Source: CAINVV01 sp963663005
GTDB lineage: Bacteria; Bacteroidota; Bacteroidia; Bacteroidales; Prolixibacteraceae
Length of the DNA stretch: 64,000 bases
Reading direction: 5' to 3'
NCBI GenBank assembly: GCA_963663005.2
Contig: CAXXHH010000003.1
Location: forward strand, 248,001-312,000
The stretch's first letter is position 1. Every line of letters begins with the position of its first letter. Below, in pieces: positions 9,108-17,453 of the stretch. The notes beneath the pieces were generated by a model, which was given only the letters and a program-made list of their open reading frames with translations, ran no database searches and had not been told where the DNA came from. The position numbers and the translations under genes are program-made.

Positions 9108-11651
9108 ATGAGGGAATTATCACTTTTTATCATTTTACTGTTTGCATTTTATAATGCTGAAGCTCAAAGCAAGGTTGAAGGAGTCGTTGTGGATAACGAC
9201 GGAGTACCTGCAGTCGCAGTTACGGTGCTGGTTAAGGGTACCCAAACTTTTGCCGTATCGGATGTTGATGGCAAATTCAGCATCGAAACACGACAGTCGC
9301 CGCCGTTTAAACTTGAATTCAGTTCAGTTGGGATGATATCCAAAGAAGTTGAAATTCTTCAACTGACCGGTAAGCCATTGAAAGTGGTGCTTTTGTCGAA
9401 TAATACTTTTGAAGAGGTACTGGTTACAGCCAGACGGCGGAAGGAAAATGTACAGGATATCCCGATTCCGCTCACTGCCATGATTGGGGCGCAGGTCGAA
9501 AATACCGGGGCATTCAACGTTAGCAGGTTAAAGGAATTGATACCAACGGTACAGTTTTACTCGTCAAACCAGCGAAATACGGCACTTAACATCCGCGGAC
9601 TAGGAACAACCTTCGGACTAACCAACGATGGAATTGATCCGGGTGTGGGCTTTTATGTCGACGGAGTCTACTACGCCAGATCTGCCGCAACGACCCTCGA
9701 CTTCATAGACGTTGAGTCAATTGAGGTTTTGAGGGGGCCACAAGGAACGCTCTACGGCAAAAACACAACTGCCGGTGCGTTAAACATCACCACCCGCAAA
9801 CCCAGCTTCTCCCCGGTGGGCAGATTTGAATTAAGCTATGGCAACTACGGTTATATCCAGGCCAAGAGTTCCATTTCCGGTCCACTCAGTAAAAAAATTG
9901 CCGGCAGGTTATCCTTTACCGGCACACAGAGAGATGGCGTAATTTACAATATTGCCCGAAACGAGCATGTTAATGATTTGAATAACATAGGTATCCGCGG
10001 ACAGCTACTATTCGTGCTCTCCCCTACCGTGGATATGACGGTAGCTGCAGACCTTTCACGGCAGCGCCCCAACGGATATGCACAGGTATTCGCCGGTGTT
10101 GCACCGACACTTCGGCCGGCCTACCGGCAGTTTGAGCAGATCATCAAGGATCTTAACTATGTATTGCCCAGCAGAAACCCTTTTGACCGCCTGATTGACG
10201 ATGATACTCCCTGGCGGGGTGATCAGGATTTTGGAGGCGCCTCAGTCAACATCGATGTAAAACTCGGATCAGGAACGCTCACCTCTACCTCCGCCTGGCG
10301 TTACTGGCGATGGGGACCCTCCAACGACCGTGACTTCACGGGACTGCAGGCATTGGCATTGTCGCAGGCGCCATCCGTGCACCAACAATGGTCGCAGGAG
10401 GTTCGATATGCAGGCAAGTTTTCATCCAGCCTCAGCGGTGTGATTGGTATTTTTGCGTTGGGACAGAAATTGAGTGCAGATGGGGCGCAAGTTGAAGAGT
10501 CGGGAAGAGACCAGTGGCGTTTTTCTCAAAGTAGCACCAGCGCGTTGTGGGCCACACCCGGACTGCTCAATGGCTACGGGATTAAATCGTATCCAAATCT
10601 GAAGAGCTTCAGTGGAGCCGTGTTTGGCCAGATTGACTGGGCTGTTACCGACAAATTGCACATTCTGCCAGGCATACGGGTAAATTACGACAACAAGGAT
10701 GTGGATTACAAACGTGTTACCTACGGCGGATTGCAGACTACCAATGCGGCCTTGTTAGCCATAAAAAATTCTGTCTACAGCGATCAGTCTTTCCAGGCAC
10801 AAATTGACACCACCAACCTCTCTGGTCAGTTAACGGTAAGTTACAAAGTATCCAAACGAGTAAATACCTACGCAACTTTAGCCAACAACTTTAAACCGGT
10901 TGGACTTAACCTGGGCGGACTGCCCAGTGCGGGTGGCAGGGTTATGACCGAATTGGCTGTCGTTAAGCCCGAGGAAGTACAGCATTTGGAATTCGGGCTA
11001 AAGAGTTCGCCTACTAAAAACAGCACCCTAAACCTGACACTTTACAACACCAAAATCAAAAATTACCAAACCCTGGTGCAGACGGCAGACCTTGCCGTAA
11101 ACAGGGGCTATTTGGCGAATGCGGAAGAGGTACGCGTGAGAGGAATCGAATTAGACGGCAATATCAGGTTCGGGGAACATCTCTCTTTATATGGAGCCGT
11201 AGCCTATACGGATGGCATCTACGTCAAGTTCACGAATGCCCCACCGCCACTTGAGGAGACGGGCGGCGCTACGTTCAAGGATATATCGGGTGGAGAACTA
11301 CCGGGAATCTCAAAATGGGCCGGCTCTTTCGGCGGCGAAGTTGATCATCGCGGAAAGCTGTTTAACCTTGATGGCAAATATTTCTTTGCATTAGACAACT
11401 CAGTCCGCTCGTCGTTTTCATCGAGTTGTTCCCCGTCAAAGTATTTACGGATTGATGGTTATGGACTGGTAAATAGCCGACTGGGATTTCAAAACCATGG
11501 ATTTACAATTTACGTATGGGGTCGGAATCTGCTGAATACCGATTATTTTGAGCTACTGCTTCCGGCGGGAGGCAATGCCGGTCATTATGCAGGTATGTTG
11601 GGAGATCCCAGAACGTTGGGCATTACACTGCGGTATTCGTTTCAGGAATAG
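9108..11651 (+). CDS. TonB-dependent outer-membrane receptor
   Basis: 847 residues. A signal peptide (1-19, ending NAEAQ) precedes a carboxypeptidase-D-regulatory-like domain (about 20-95, VEGVVVDNDGVPA). A plug domain follows (about 100-230) with EEVLVTARRRKENVQDIP, the TonB-box-like region, and LRGPQGTLYGKNTTAGALN. A 22-strand barrel ends in aromatic-rich LRYSFQE. It should import a TonB-ExbBD-energised ligand across the outer membrane. No SusD partner follows, and the plug resembles siderophore/vitamin or proteobacterial carbohydrate receptors more than SusC (inference). It stands alone downstream of a kinase-regulator pair. The next genes are convergent. Confidence 0.9.
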   Translation: MRELSLFIILLFAFYNAEAQSKVEGVVVDNDGVPAVAVTVLVKGTQTFAVSDVDGKFSIETRQSPPFKLEFSSVGMISKEVEILQLTGKPLKVVLLSNNTFEEVLVTARRRKENVQDIPIPLTAMIGAQVENTGAFNVSRLKELIPTVQFYSSNQRNTALNIRGLGTTFGLTNDGIDPGVGFYVDGVYYARSAATTLDFIDVESIEVLRGPQGTLYGKNTTAGALNITTRKPSFSPVGRFELSYGNYGYIQAKSSISGPLSKKIAGRLSFTGTQRDGVIYNIARNEHVNDLNNIGIRGQLLFVLSPTVDMTVAADLSRQRPNGYAQVFAGVAPTLRPAYRQFEQIIKDLNYVLPSRNPFDRLIDDDTPWRGDQDFGGASVNIDVKLGSGTLTSTSAWRYWRWGPSNDRDFTGLQALALSQAPSVHQQWSQEVRYAGKFSSSLSGVIGIFALGQKLSADGAQVEESGRDQWRFSQSSTSALWATPGLLNGYGIKSYPNLKSFSGAVFGQIDWAVTDKLHILPGIRVNYDNKDVDYKRVTYGGLQTTNAALLAIKNSVYSDQSFQAQIDTTNLSGQLTVSYKVSKRVNTYATLANNFKPVGLNLGGLPSAGGRVMTELAVVKPEEVQHLEFGLKSSPTKNSTLNLTLYNTKIKNYQTLVQTADLAVNRGYLANAEEVRVRGIELDGNIRFGEHLSLYGAVAYTDGIYVKFTNAPPPLEETGGATFKDISGGELPGISKWAGSFGGEVDHRGKLFNLDGKYFFALDNSVRSSFSSSCSPSKYLRIDGYGLVNSRLGFQNHGFTIYVWGRNLLNTDYFELLLPAGGNAGHYAGMLGDPRTLGITLRYSFQE

Positions 11652-11699
11652 TACCGCGCAAATATTAATTTGATGACAAGTACGCCGAAGACATATCAA

Positions 11700-12299
11700 C
11701 TATAGATGCTCTTTACCAGCAAATAGCCTTTTAATATTGGAAGTGTGGCGAATTAAAATCATAAGGCTGGTTAGTAGCAGATAGACAAGAAGCATCTTTT
11801 CACAATTGAAAATGATACCTGAGATTGGTAAGGTAATGGCAAGAGCTATCGAACCAGCTGAAACATACTTCAAGAGCTTTTTGACAAGAAAATAAATCAA
11901 AACAGCACAAGAAACTTCCAATGGCGCCAACAATATGGTGGCACCCAAGGTCGTATTTACTCCTTTCCCACCTCGAAAACGGAGAAAAGGCGAAAAGTTA
12001 TGACCGATAACAGTTGCAAAGGCCGCTAGAAAAATATAATAATCAGGGAGATAAATAATTGCTTTCCAACTTAAAAAAAGCAGGATTGCAACCGGAAGCA
12101 ACCCTTTAAGCATATCCAAAACCTGTACCCTCAAGGCAACATGTTTCCCTGCGATACGACCAACATTGGTAGATCCAATGTTTCCACTACCATGCTCCAT
12201 AATATTCAATCCTGTTGATCGCTTTGTCAGGAGATATCCGAATGGAATGGCCCCCGACAAATAGCAACACAGGAGAATAATAAGATGCAAAAACGACAT
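11700..12299 (-). CDS. plsY: Acyl-phosphate:glycerol-3-phosphate acyltransferase PlsY
   Basis: 199 residues, the usual PlsY length, with about five membrane segments. Family motifs are present: GSGNIGSTNVGR in the first cytoplasmic loop (the family has GSGNIGATN, so a conservative Ala-to-Ser change) and GHNFSPFLRFRGGKGV in the second. PlsY moves the acyl group from acyl-phosphate to the sn-1 position of glycerol-3-phosphate, giving lysophosphatidic acid. It is the last gene of a four-gene operon, one base after the peroxiredoxin gene. Its partner upstream encodes a fused fatty-acid kinase that makes acyl-phosphate, so substrate can be supplied inside the operon. Confidence 0.92.
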   Translation of the reverse strand: MSFLHLIILLCCYLSGAIPFGYLLTKRSTGLNIMEHGSGNIGSTNVGRIAGKHVALRVQVLDMLKGLLPVAILLFLSWKAIIYLPDYYIFLAAFATVIGHNFSPFLRFRGGKGVNTTLGATILLAPLEVSCAVLIYFLVKKLLKYVSAGSIALAITLPISGIIFNCEKMLLVYLLLTSLMILIRHTSNIKRLFAGKEHL

Positions 12300-12300
12300 G

Positions 12301-13053
12301 CTACAACTCCTTTAATATCTTAAGTGCTTCGCTGACATGCTGTTCCGCTTTAATCTGAGAATTAAAGAGGTATACGACTTTCCCTTGCTTGTTTGCAACG
12401 TAGGTAACCCTTCCCGGGATTAATCCAAGCAAATTGGTTGGTACCCCGAAAAGCTTCCGGACCTGGTTTTCCTCATCACTAAGCAATGTATAATTGAGCC
12501 TGTACTTTTCGGCAAACTCTTTGTGGCTCTTCACAGATTGAGAACTGATGCCAATGATAACAGCATCAGCTTCAGTGAATACTTCAAACTGGTCTCTGAA
12601 TGAACAAGCCTCCTTGGTGCATCCCGGGCTGTCGTCTTTAGGATAAAAATAGATAACCAGATTTTTCTTACCTATTACCGAACTGATATCGAATGAATTT
12701 CCATTTTGATCCTTCAAGGAAAATTGGGGAATTGTGCTTCCCACTGAAAGTTTTGTCATGTTATTGGTATTATGCATTTGTGCCTGACTTTGAAAATTAA
12801 GATAGAATAGAAACAAAATAAGGTAAACTGATAAATAGATACGATAGAAATTTCTAGTTCGCTTGTAATTGCTGTTTCCCGGCAAAATATTGCCAAACAA
12901 CGCTTTAAGCTCTTTCATGAAAACTGGTTTTATATTGATGGTCCAACTGTCTGTTTGATAAACAATTTTCCTGAATTTGCTTCGAAACCAGGTCAGGGGT
13001 ATTCCCCAAACTACAAAAAGTATCAACCAAATATTGTGATATAGAAAATCCAT
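12301..13053 (-). CDS. Membrane-tethered PrxQ/BCP-type peroxiredoxin
   Basis: 250 residues. Residues 1-95 form a two-segment membrane anchor (TM about 7-24 and 72-88) with a Lys/Arg-rich loop between them. The rest is a complete AhpC/TSA-type peroxiredoxin with PKDDSPGCTKEAC: peroxidatic C145 and resolving C150 five residues apart, the PrxQ arrangement. By the positive-inside rule the loop is cytoplasmic, so the peroxidase domain should face the periplasm (inference). PrxQ/BCP enzymes reduce H2O2 and alkyl or fatty-acid hydroperoxides using thioredoxin-like donors. The family is usually about 150 residues and soluble, so the anchor is the unusual part. It sits between DUF1295 and PlsY genes, which suggests lipid peroxides as substrate. 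Confidence 0.85.
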   Translation of the reverse strand: MDFLYHNIWLILFVVWGIPLTWFRSKFRKIVYQTDSWTINIKPVFMKELKALFGNILPGNSNYKRTRNFYRIYLSVYLILFLFYLNFQSQAQMHNTNNMTKLSVGSTIPQFSLKDQNGNSFDISSVIGKKNLVIYFYPKDDSPGCTKEACSFRDQFEVFTEADAVIIGISSQSVKSHKEFAEKYRLNYTLLSDEENQVRKLFGVPTNLLGLIPGRVTYVANKQGKVVYLFNSQIKAEQHVSEALKILKEL

Positions 13054-13058
13054 TTGTT

Positions 13059-13856
13059 TTATTTTTTAGGAAACCAGGGTATAAAAGCGGATGTTTTGCG
13101 AACATATTCTGCATATTCAGGTTTGTCTGACTTTAAGCTTTTCTCAAGGAGCGCCACCCCAGAAACCTTTACAATCAAGGCAGTCATTAGCAACGACCCT
13201 AAAATGGGAATATAGCTACCGGCGGAGAATGAGAAGAGTCCAAAACCCCACCATACTGCCGCATCGCCAAAATAATTGGGATGACGGGTATAGCGCCAGA
13301 ATCCCTTGTTTAGCACCTTTCCCTTGTTAGTCGGGTCAGATTTGAATCTTGCGAGTTGCCAGTCGCCTCCCGCTTCAAAAGCGAAACCGATCAACCATAT
13401 TAATATCCCTGCAACGTCTGTAACTCTCAATTCCTGCGTCGACCCTCCGTATAATGCACCAAGTAATGGCGCAGAAATCAGCCACATCAAAATACCTTGC
13501 AGCAGAAAAACTTGAAAAAAGCTGATCCACCAATATCGATTTTCACCATATTGCCTTCGAAATTCACGGTATCTGAAATCTTCTCCTTTCCCAAAATTCC
13601 GCCAGGCCAGGTAAATGGATAATCTCATTCCCCACAGCAGGACCATTGCAATCAGTAACAATTTTTTAAATTCCAAACCTTCGGTCGTAAAAGCATAAAC
13701 AGACACGGAAAGAACAAATCCAAATCCCCAGAAACTATCAACAATGCTGACATTATGAAGTTTGACGCTAATCAACCACAATAGTGTCATCATGATAATA
13801 ATACAGGCGAAATTGACAAGGTAAATTTGGAGGAATGTCATAATTTTTCTATTCAA
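13059..13856 (-). CDS. DUF1295 membrane protein (steroid 5-alpha-reductase C-terminal-like)
   Basis: 265 residues, about seven membrane segments. The DUF1295 signature is clear: VSIVDSFWG near the N-terminus, RYREFRRQYG in the loop, and the C-terminal GFWRYTRHPNYFGDAAVWWG, related to the cofactor-binding region of steroid 5-alpha-reductases and isoprenylcysteine methyltransferases. Relatives with defined function reduce C=C bonds conjugated to carbonyls using NADPH; bacterial DUF1295 members are mostly uncharacterised. It overlaps the 3' end of the fatty-acid kinase gene by 8 bases and is followed 5 bases later by the peroxiredoxin gene, placing it in a lipid context. A role on unsaturated or oxidised acyl chains is inference. 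Confidence 0.85.
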   Translation of the reverse strand: MNRKIMTFLQIYLVNFACIIIMMTLLWLISVKLHNVSIVDSFWGFGFVLSVSVYAFTTEGLEFKKLLLIAMVLLWGMRLSIYLAWRNFGKGEDFRYREFRRQYGENRYWWISFFQVFLLQGILMWLISAPLLGALYGGSTQELRVTDVAGILIWLIGFAFEAGGDWQLARFKSDPTNKGKVLNKGFWRYTRHPNYFGDAAVWWGFGLFSFSAGSYIPILGSLLMTALIVKVSGVALLEKSLKSDKPEYAEYVRKTSAFIPWFPKK

Positions 13857-15648
13857 ACATGAGTGATACAGCTGTAGCCCCTACTCCGGCATTCATGCCA
13901 ATTACAGGTGAAATATCGATGATAGAGACAGGATCGCGTCCGGTAAGATCCTTCATCCTGGTAATATAATCTTCTGCACCTGAAGGGTTGTGGGCATGCA
14001 ATACCACGTAATTCCAGATCTTTTCACGGGAATTCAGCAATGCAATTTTTTTCATAACCAATCTGACGTTAGATGCCTGACTGAATGTTTTTCCAATGAG
14101 TTTTGCTTTACCATTTTCATCCAGAGAAACGATGGGTTTGATGTTCAGTAAAGCAGAAACTAATCCTTTTGGTCTGGAGACTCGTCCTCCTTTCACCATA
14201 TATTTCAAGGTTTTTACACTGACAAATACACTTGTTTTCTTAATCCAACTATTGATCTTGCTTAGCAGTTCTTCTGTGGATGCTCCCTTTTCGATTGCCA
14301 TTGCCGTACGCAAAACGATTAACCCAAGCGCTCCCGACAGGCAATTTGAGTCGATCGCATAAACAGGTTTATTGAATTCGTCGCGGATACGAGAAGCCGC
14401 TTTCTGACTGCTAAGGAATGTTCCGCTTAGTTGTCCTGAAAGATGAATAGAGATAATTGCATCATAATGTGACGCAAGATGAGAATAGAGATTAGTAAAA
14501 GTGCGTTCGTTAATTTGTGAAGTACGGGGAAAAGAAGAACTTTTATCCAGAAGATCATAAAATTGATCAGGAGTGATGGTGACTTTGTCCAGATAATGAT
14601 TTTCCCCAAAATTCAGATTCAGCGGAACCACATTTATCTGGTAATGATCTATAAGTTCTTGTGACAAATCACACGTAGAATCAGTTACCAGAGCAATATT
14701 CCATTTCCTGTTTTTTACCACCTCATTTTGACGAATCATATCATCCACCTTTTGAGAAGAAATGGTACCGTAATCTTTCAATTCGTGAAAAAGATCAGCA
14801 GGATGATTGGTATGGACATGTATTCTTGTAGTCTTGGCCGCTCCGGCCACAACGGCAGAATCACCGTATCGCTGCAGAATAGACTGAACCTCAGACTGAG
14901 TGATTTTGATGTTGTTGATCAATGCCTCAGTACAAAAACGGTGCTCTATTGTATCACCAGTTGCCTCTTCATCGTGGACTAAAGCTACCAGCTGAGGAGT
15001 TTCCTTTACCAGATTTCTCAAATTTTTGGAACGAATTAACTCAATCACACCTTCAATAAAAACGACGAAACCTTTGGCGCCGGCATCGACCAGATTCATT
15101 TTTTTTAGTACCAGCAATTTTTCTTTTGTTTCGGCAAGGGATTTTTTAAGTATTTCCATTGAATCAATGATTGCCTGATCAAAATCAGTCACTATATCTC
15201 TCCTGCTGTAAAGAAACTCAGCCCAATCGCTCATCACTGTGAGCATTGTACCTTCCACCGGGTTAGCCACAGCCTGATACATATGCCTAACTGATTTTTT
15301 AATCATTTCAGCAAATTCAGAGAAAGTAAGCACATGCCTCTCATTGGTCTCAAGACTAAGTCCATAGAAAAACTGCGCAAAGATAACCCCCGAATTTCCT
15401 CTGGCACCGGTCAATGCAGCTTCCGCAATTACATTAGCTGTTGTGGTAAATGAACGGTTTGATTTAATACTATCCATAATCGACCTGACCGTGGAAGCCA
15501 GATTAGTACCTGTGTCTTTATCGTTCACAGGAAATACGTTGATTTTGTTGATCTCAGTCTGATTCTGCAGTACCCTAAGGGCACCAGCTAAAAAGGTATA
15601 GTACAAATATCTTCCATCAATCAGAAAGACGGGCTGTTTATTCTCCAT
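13849..15648 (-). CDS. Fatty-acid kinase fusion: FakA (DhaL-like + middle domain) joined to FakB (DegV)
   Basis: 599 residues. Residues 1-205 form the DhaL/Dak2 nucleotide-binding domain: NDKDTGTN with Mg-ligand Asps 43 and 45, ARGNSGVI, DAGAKGF. Residues about 225-310 match the FakA middle domain (FCTEALI; RIHVHTN with H277 and H279). Residues 316-599 are a DegV/FakB fatty-acid-binding domain (VTDSTCDLS, PRTSQI, HLSGQLSGT, DSNCLSGALG, KGGRVS). In Firmicutes these are separate proteins: FakB presents a fatty acid and FakA phosphorylates it with ATP to acyl-phosphate. The FakA C-terminal domain is replaced here by FakB, so donor and acceptor are tethered. First gene of an operon ending in plsY, the acyl-phosphate user. 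Confidence 0.88.
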   Translation of the reverse strand: MENKQPVFLIDGRYLYYTFLAGALRVLQNQTEINKINVFPVNDKDTGTNLASTVRSIMDSIKSNRSFTTTANVIAEAALTGARGNSGVIFAQFFYGLSLETNERHVLTFSEFAEMIKKSVRHMYQAVANPVEGTMLTVMSDWAEFLYSRRDIVTDFDQAIIDSMEILKKSLAETKEKLLVLKKMNLVDAGAKGFVVFIEGVIELIRSKNLRNLVKETPQLVALVHDEEATGDTIEHRFCTEALINNIKITQSEVQSILQRYGDSAVVAGAAKTTRIHVHTNHPADLFHELKDYGTISSQKVDDMIRQNEVVKNRKWNIALVTDSTCDLSQELIDHYQINVVPLNLNFGENHYLDKVTITPDQFYDLLDKSSSFPRTSQINERTFTNLYSHLASHYDAIISIHLSGQLSGTFLSSQKAASRIRDEFNKPVYAIDSNCLSGALGLIVLRTAMAIEKGASTEELLSKINSWIKKTSVFVSVKTLKYMVKGGRVSRPKGLVSALLNIKPIVSLDENGKAKLIGKTFSQASNVRLVMKKIALLNSREKIWNYVVLHAHNPSGAEDYITRMKDLTGRDPVSIIDISPVIGMNAGVGATAVSLMFE

Positions 15649-16101
15649 ATATTCTCAAATTCCATACGCAAATTTCGAGGTTATTAAGACTCAACCCTGA
15701 TTAAGTCAGAGGTGATTATTTTACCGTGAAAATTTAAAATATTGATCCGTCGGTTTTCAAATAGTATTAAGCGTCGTGAATTAGTGTACGAAAATTTCAA
15801 AGGAAAGTTCTCATAGAAACTCATTCGATGTTACTCAAAAAAAGAAGAGGCCGCTAAAGCGAATCCTAATAACTTCATAACACACAAGTATATGATTATG
15901 TTTACAGATTAATGCTCTGATGGCGTTGAGTTCTCTAACCAAGCAGAGGACTCTCAGATTAAAAACGATTGATCGAAAGAAATTGACTCATCTTGAAATT
16001 CACATTTCAATGGATTCAATTCCTTAGATCAAAAGTATTCTGTACCTTTAGTCCTGCGTTCAGATACTCAAAGACCGTTTGACCTTTCCGTTTTTAAGCC
16101 C
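15649..16101. other. Intergenic stretch upstream of RNA unit
   Basis: About 450 bases without a supported gene. It must contain the promoter of the minus-strand fatty-acid operon. On the plus strand TACCTTTA at 16043-16050 approximates a -7 box and would start a transcript just before the structured RNA at 16102. Confidence 0.45.
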
Positions 16102-16187
16102 ATGAAATACCCATAGGCAATATTCGCATCAATCGAAAATGAATATTGGGTATTCCATTAGACCTTAAAAAAACAAATTATATACTA
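16102..16187 (+). ncRNA. Structured RNA unit, third copy of the glyA-leader motif
   Basis: An 86-base unit that matches both tandem units before glyA. The helix is ATGAAATACCCA (16102-16113) with TGGGTATTCCAT (16147-16158), including the same A-C mismatch. The inner helix CAATATTC/GAATATTG is extra. The loop has ATAGG and CAATCGAAAATG as in the glyA copy, and the tail is A-rich and directly abuts an ATG, as in the glyA leader. The central helix base pair is C-G here and G-C in glyA unit 2: a compensatory change. I do not recognise the class. Confidence 0.7.
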
Positions 16188-16286
16188 ATGAAATACCGAA
16201 CCCGTTCACCTGTCATTAATGCCATATTTGCCGCTCTTGCAATAGCCTACTTAATAGTTTCCCTTGTAAGGAGACTTATTGGTTGA
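16188..16286 (+). CDS. Small ORF, 32-residue single-span membrane peptide
   Basis: ATG at 16188 lies immediately after the structured RNA, in the position glyA occupies behind its leader. The peptide starts MKYRTRSPV, then has one hydrophobic stretch (about residues 9-27, rich in Ala, Ile, Leu) and ends VRRLIG. Basic residues on both sides are typical of small membrane proteins. The first ten bases, ATGAAATACC, can also pair with the 3' arm of the RNA helix. No homologue is recognised. It may be a real small protein under the RNA, or the decayed start of another unit. Confidence 0.4.
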   Translation: MKYRTRSPVINAIFAALAIAYLIVSLVRRLIG

Positions 16287-16315
16287 TTTTAAGTTGAAGA
16301 CGGCTTGGTAGCAGG

Positions 16316-17413
16316 CTATGGCCAAACACCATTTTTTATCTCCTTTAATTTTAGCAAGGAAGGATCTACGACCACATGTTTAATTCGCTCACGACGCCAG
16401 GTGTAGACAATATGCACCAGTCCATCAGAGGTTTGGATTACGGCTGGATACGAATACTCGCTGATTTTTGAATCTTCCAGTACCAACGCCGCATACCAGG
16501 TTTTGCCATCCTTAGAAACAGAGACATTGAGTGGTGAGCGACTGCCACTGCTACTTCCTTCGGGAGGAAGAACGTGATTGTACACCAAAAGCTGTCTACC
16601 ATCGGCTAATGTAACGGCATCAGTGCCGGCATTATTGTTTGGAAGGGAAGTCGGAGTCATGGCCGACCAGGTTTTGCCCGCATCGACCGATTTGGATTCA
16701 ACAATGGCCCGGTTCCTGCTGCGACAGAGAATTTGCAGCGTTCCGTCAGCATAGGTAAGTACGCTGGGCTGAATGGCATTAATGGTTTTCCCATCGTTGA
16801 TCGGTTCGGTGGTTGACCAGCTCTTTCCGAAATCCGGTGTGGATTCCAAATGAACCCGCCATCCATTTTTGCCTTCGGTGCTGGACGGACAAAGCAATGT
16901 TCCGTTTGCCAGCAAAACCGGCTTGTTTTTCACCGGACCAATATATCCGTTAGGCAGTTTCTGTGGTTTGCCCCATGTCTTACCATGATCGCTCGATTTT
17001 ACCAGCATCCCCCACCAAGCAGAGGGCGACGGACCGACCTTGTAAAAAAGCATCAGCTCGCCGTTGGGAATCTGAAAGAGCACAGGATTCCAGGTAGGAT
17101 AGCGCAACGTATCGCTCTGCACGCCATTAACCACCTCAACAGAGGGAGTCCATACTCCGTTTACCAGTCGGCTAACCCATATGCCAACATCCGGATTACG
17201 TTCAGCAGTACCACCAAACCAGGCGGCAACAAGTCCGTCGGGTGTCTGGACAATCGTTGAAGCATGACAGGATGGATAAGGAGCTTCCGTGTAAATAAAT
17301 TCATCGACCAGAATGCCCTGCTTCCAGTTGGCCGTTTGCGCATACAAGGCTGAGATGGGCATACAAGCGATAATAATCAGGATCAGGATACAATTTCTTA
17401 ACTGATTTCTCAT
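16316..17413 (-). CDS. Secreted sialidase-like beta-propeller glycosidase
   Basis: 365 residues. A signal peptide (about 1-25, ending ALYAQ) is followed by a BNR/Asp-box propeller. Asp-boxes of the form S-x-D-x-G-x-T-W are seen in SSDHGKTWG, STPDFGKSWS, SVDAGKTWS and SVSKDGKTWY. Early motif AWFGGTAERNPDVGIW is typical of a BNR subfamily found in polysaccharide loci. Classic sialidases release terminal sialic acid; this subfamily is not well characterised, so the substrate is uncertain. Third gene of an operon after a GH140-like enzyme and a PQQ propeller. If the operon targets rhamnogalacturonan II, acidic keto-sugars (Kdo, Dha) would be sialic-acid-like substrates (inference). Confidence 0.75.
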   Translation of the reverse strand: MRNQLRNCILILIIIACMPISALYAQTANWKQGILVDEFIYTEAPYPSCHASTIVQTPDGLVAAWFGGTAERNPDVGIWVSRLVNGVWTPSVEVVNGVQSDTLRYPTWNPVLFQIPNGELMLFYKVGPSPSAWWGMLVKSSDHGKTWGKPQKLPNGYIGPVKNKPVLLANGTLLCPSSTEGKNGWRVHLESTPDFGKSWSTTEPINDGKTINAIQPSVLTYADGTLQILCRSRNRAIVESKSVDAGKTWSAMTPTSLPNNNAGTDAVTLADGRQLLVYNHVLPPEGSSSGSRSPLNVSVSKDGKTWYAALVLEDSKISEYSYPAVIQTSDGLVHIVYTWRRERIKHVVVDPSLLKLKEIKNGVWP

Positions 17414-17453
17414 TGGATAATTATTAGTAGTAGATTAGTAATTCTCATTTCGT

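Noticed and set aside
9108..11651. SusC-type glycan receptor
   Set aside because: No SusD gene follows, and the plug region resembles other TonB receptors; called only as a TonB-dependent receptor.
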